A stretch of 64,000 nt of DNA from JBBCJR01 sp037190805. Lineage in GTDB: Bacteria; Pseudomonadota; Alphaproteobacteria; Sphingomonadales; Sphingomonadaceae. Below the pieces are notes generated by a model. The model had not been told where the DNA came from. It searched no databases and saw nothing but the letters and a program-made list of their open reading frames with translations. Where the stretch lies: NCBI GenBank assembly GCA_037190805.1, contig JBBCJR010000008.1, positions 18,396-82,395 on the forward strand. The letters are read 5' to 3'. Shown here piece after piece: positions 62,733 to 64,000 of this stretch; position 1 is the stretch's first letter; the number at the start of each line of letters is the position of its first letter. The position numbers and the translations under genes were made by a program.

Positions 62733-63650
62733 CTATTGGGACAGAACCTTGCGCAGCCAGTGACGAAAGCTGACGATTGCGGGGGACGTCCAGCGATCCT
62801 CACGGGCGAGGAAAGTGTAGGCGCCGCCGTCCAGGCTTTTCAACTCATCCAACGCCGGCCTGATTTTCACCAGTCGTCCGGCGGCCAGATCGTCGCTGGC
62901 GAGATAGTCGTTGGTCAGCGCAATGCCCTGGCCATCCCGCGCGGCATCAAGCGCCAGATGCGCATGCCATAAGCGTGGACCCGGCAGTCTTCCGCTGACC
63001 TCCACACCTTGGCCAGCCAGCCACATCCGCCATTCTTCCTGATCTTCCTCGTGAAGCAGGGGAGCGTTGGCGAGGTCGGTAATCGTTTGGAGACGGCCCT
63101 CCAGCTCGGCCGCGCAACTGGGACTGGCGACGGGATAAAGCTCGGGCCGGGCCACTTCCATGAACCGGATGGTCTTGGGCAGCCGGAGCGGGGCATCCGC
63201 GCGGATGAAGCGGATATCGCCATCCGCTTCATTGCTGGCGAAGTCGGGATTATGGTCGGTCGGACGCAGTTCCAGGTCGATTTCGGGATGCTGACGACGA
63301 AAATCCTTCAATCGCTTGTTCAGCCAATGATAGGCGAAGCCGGGTACGCACCAGATCTGAAGCTGCTGCTCGTCGCGCTTGAAGAGCGACTCTGTCGCCA
63401 TGGCGATGTCGGCAAGGGCGGCGGAAATCTTGGCATGATAAGCCGCACCGTCAGCCGTCAGCCAGGATGCGTTGCTGCTGCGATCGATCAGCGGCGTTGC
63501 GACCCAGGCTTCGAGAGCCCTCAGATGGCGGCTGACGACGGCATGATCGACGGCCAGCGCTTGCGCGGCCTTCCGAATCCCGCCTAATCGCCCGAAAGCT
63601 TCGAACGCTTTCAGCGCCGCAAAGGGCGGAACGGATTTTCGGTTGTCCAG
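62733..63650 (-). CDS. LysR-family transcriptional regulator (GcvA-like)
   Basis: About 305 residues. No ATG, GTG or TTG lies near the expected start; the best choice is CTG at 63650, 7 nt after AGAGG, giving LDNRKSVPPFAALKAFEAFG. HTH: FGRLGGIRKAAQALAVDHAV and SRHLRALEAWVATPLIDRS. Effector domain from QIWCVPGFAYHWLNKRLKDF to the C-terminus. It follows the amidohydrolase gene on the same strand. Effector and targets unknown. Confidence 0.82.
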   Translation of the reverse strand: MDNRKSVPPFAALKAFEAFGRLGGIRKAAQALAVDHAVVSRHLRALEAWVATPLIDRSSNASWLTADGAAYHAKISAALADIAMATESLFKRDEQQLQIWCVPGFAYHWLNKRLKDFRRQHPEIDLELRPTDHNPDFASNEADGDIRFIRADAPLRLPKTIRFMEVARPELYPVASPSCAAELEGRLQTITDLANAPLLHEEDQEEWRMWLAGQGVEVSGRLPGPRLWHAHLALDAARDGQGIALTNDYLASDDLAAGRLVKIRPALDELKSLDGGAYTFLAREDRWTSPAIVSFRHWLRKVLSQ

Positions 63651-63694
63651 AAATTGGCCTCTGGTGTTGCTTTTACTGCACCGTGCCAGAATAA

Positions 63695-63745
63695 CACCAC
63701 CCGCCACTTCTGTCCATGAAAACCATGGCGAAGTGGCGGGTGGTG
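63695..63745 (-). terminator. hairpin terminator after the amidohydrolase gene
   Basis: Perfect 16-bp stem CACCACCCGCCACTTC / GAAGTGGCGGGTGGTG with a 19-nt loop, followed on the minus strand by TTATTCT. It lies 6 nt after the amidohydrolase stop. Confidence 0.75.
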
Positions 63746-63751
63746 AAGTGC

Positions 63752-64000
63752 TTATTTTCGTTCGTAGACGAGCTTGCCACCGACGAAGGTCATATCGACA
63801 TTGGTGTTGAGGATGTCTTCCTCCGGAATGGTGAGGATGTCCTTGTCGAGGACGACGAGGTCGGCGAGCTTGCCGGCCTCGATCGTGCCCTTGATGTCCT
63901 CTTCCCACGACAGATAGGGGCCGTTGGCGGTGTACATGCGGATCGCGTCCTCGCGCGACACGCCTTCTTCCGCCAGGCCCATCGCCTGGCCGCTGGGGCC
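63752..64000 (-). CDS. amidohydrolase family protein, C-terminal part only
   Basis: Open to the window edge; 82 residues of the C-terminus are seen. GVSREDAIRMYTANGPYLSW, DIKGTIEAGKLADLVVLDKD and DMTFVGGKLVYERK are typical of the end of the YtcJ-like amidohydrolase 3 group, where the composite beta-sandwich domain closes the protein. The metal-binding barrel lies outside the window, so the substrate class cannot be judged. Confidence 0.85.
   Translation of the reverse strand, partial: GPSGQAMGLAEEGVSREDAIRMYTANGPYLSWEEDIKGTIEAGKLADLVVLDKDILTIPEEDILNTNVDMTFVGGKLVYERK

Overview
The window is about 64 kb of GC-rich chromosome from an alphaproteobacterium, almost certainly a sphingomonad (order Sphingomonadales). 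The evidence is alphaproteobacterial gene pairings (SspB next to a permuted two-piece tmRNA, C4-pathway 5-aminolevulinate synthase, MucR, a PEPxxWA-type sorting protein, a gene-transfer-agent type holin/endolysin pair) and the overall character of the proteins. It is mainly core chromosome. I see no insertion sequence, CRISPR array, integrase or prophage structural gene.

Layout. 0-5 kb: hemA (5' end cut), rpiB-glyA-nrdR-trmJ in a tight operon, then rpsD. 5-10 kb: a PEPxxWA-CTERM secreted protein, fumC, sspB, the two-piece tmRNA gene ssrA, a GT4 glycosyltransferase and an SCP2-like protein. 10-18 kb: a succinyl-CoA:3-ketoacid CoA-transferase pair, leuC-leuD, a large SLBB-domain polysaccharide export protein on the opposite strand, leuB and a small lipoprotein. 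18-24 kb: metZ-apaG-LysR, parE, ferredoxin-NADP reductase. 24-32 kb: PHA synthase, a glycine-zipper protein, homoserine dehydrogenase, glpX, a GNAT, recJ, tRNA-Glu. 32-40 kb: a conserved hypothetical, an EEP-family phosphodiesterase, opgG/opgH (periplasmic glucans), pgl, a mannose-6-phosphate isomerase type cupin, an extensin-like protein and a BASS transporter. 40-50 kb: endolysin plus GTA-type holin, gamma carbonic anhydrase, argC, a GDT1-type Mn exporter under a yybP-ykoY riboswitch, DUF4153, gatCAB, a 60-residue ORF, and sugE/gdx under a guanidine-II riboswitch. 50-64 kb: tRNA-Leu, trigger factor with a long His/Lys-rich tail, GT2, clpP-clpX, cupin, MucR, an OpgC-like acyltransferase, PilZ and GGDEF/EAL proteins, two L,D-transpeptidases, a LysR regulator and a truncated amidohydrolase.

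How the genes work together. The main theme is protein quality control: trigger factor, ClpP, ClpX, the SspB adaptor and the tmRNA that encodes the degradation tag are all in the window, and sspB lies directly downstream of ssrA on the same strand. A second theme is the cell envelope: OpgG/OpgH with a possible OpgC-like acyltransferase, two L,D-transpeptidases, an endolysin, an SLBB export protein and two glycosyltransferases. A third is amino-acid synthesis (leuBCD, metZ, hom, argC, glyA).

The most informative non-coding elements, all read directly from the sequence, are the permuted tmRNA with tag ANDNEALAIAA, a Mn2+ riboswitch, a guanidine-II riboswitch, a 21-bp leader hairpin that covers the scoA ribosome binding site, and an unexplained terminator between the opgG coding region and its upstream gene. 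I found no clearly new multi-gene system. The best leads are the tailed trigger factor, the apparently zinc-ligand-less MucR with an AT-hook tail, and the opgG leader terminator.
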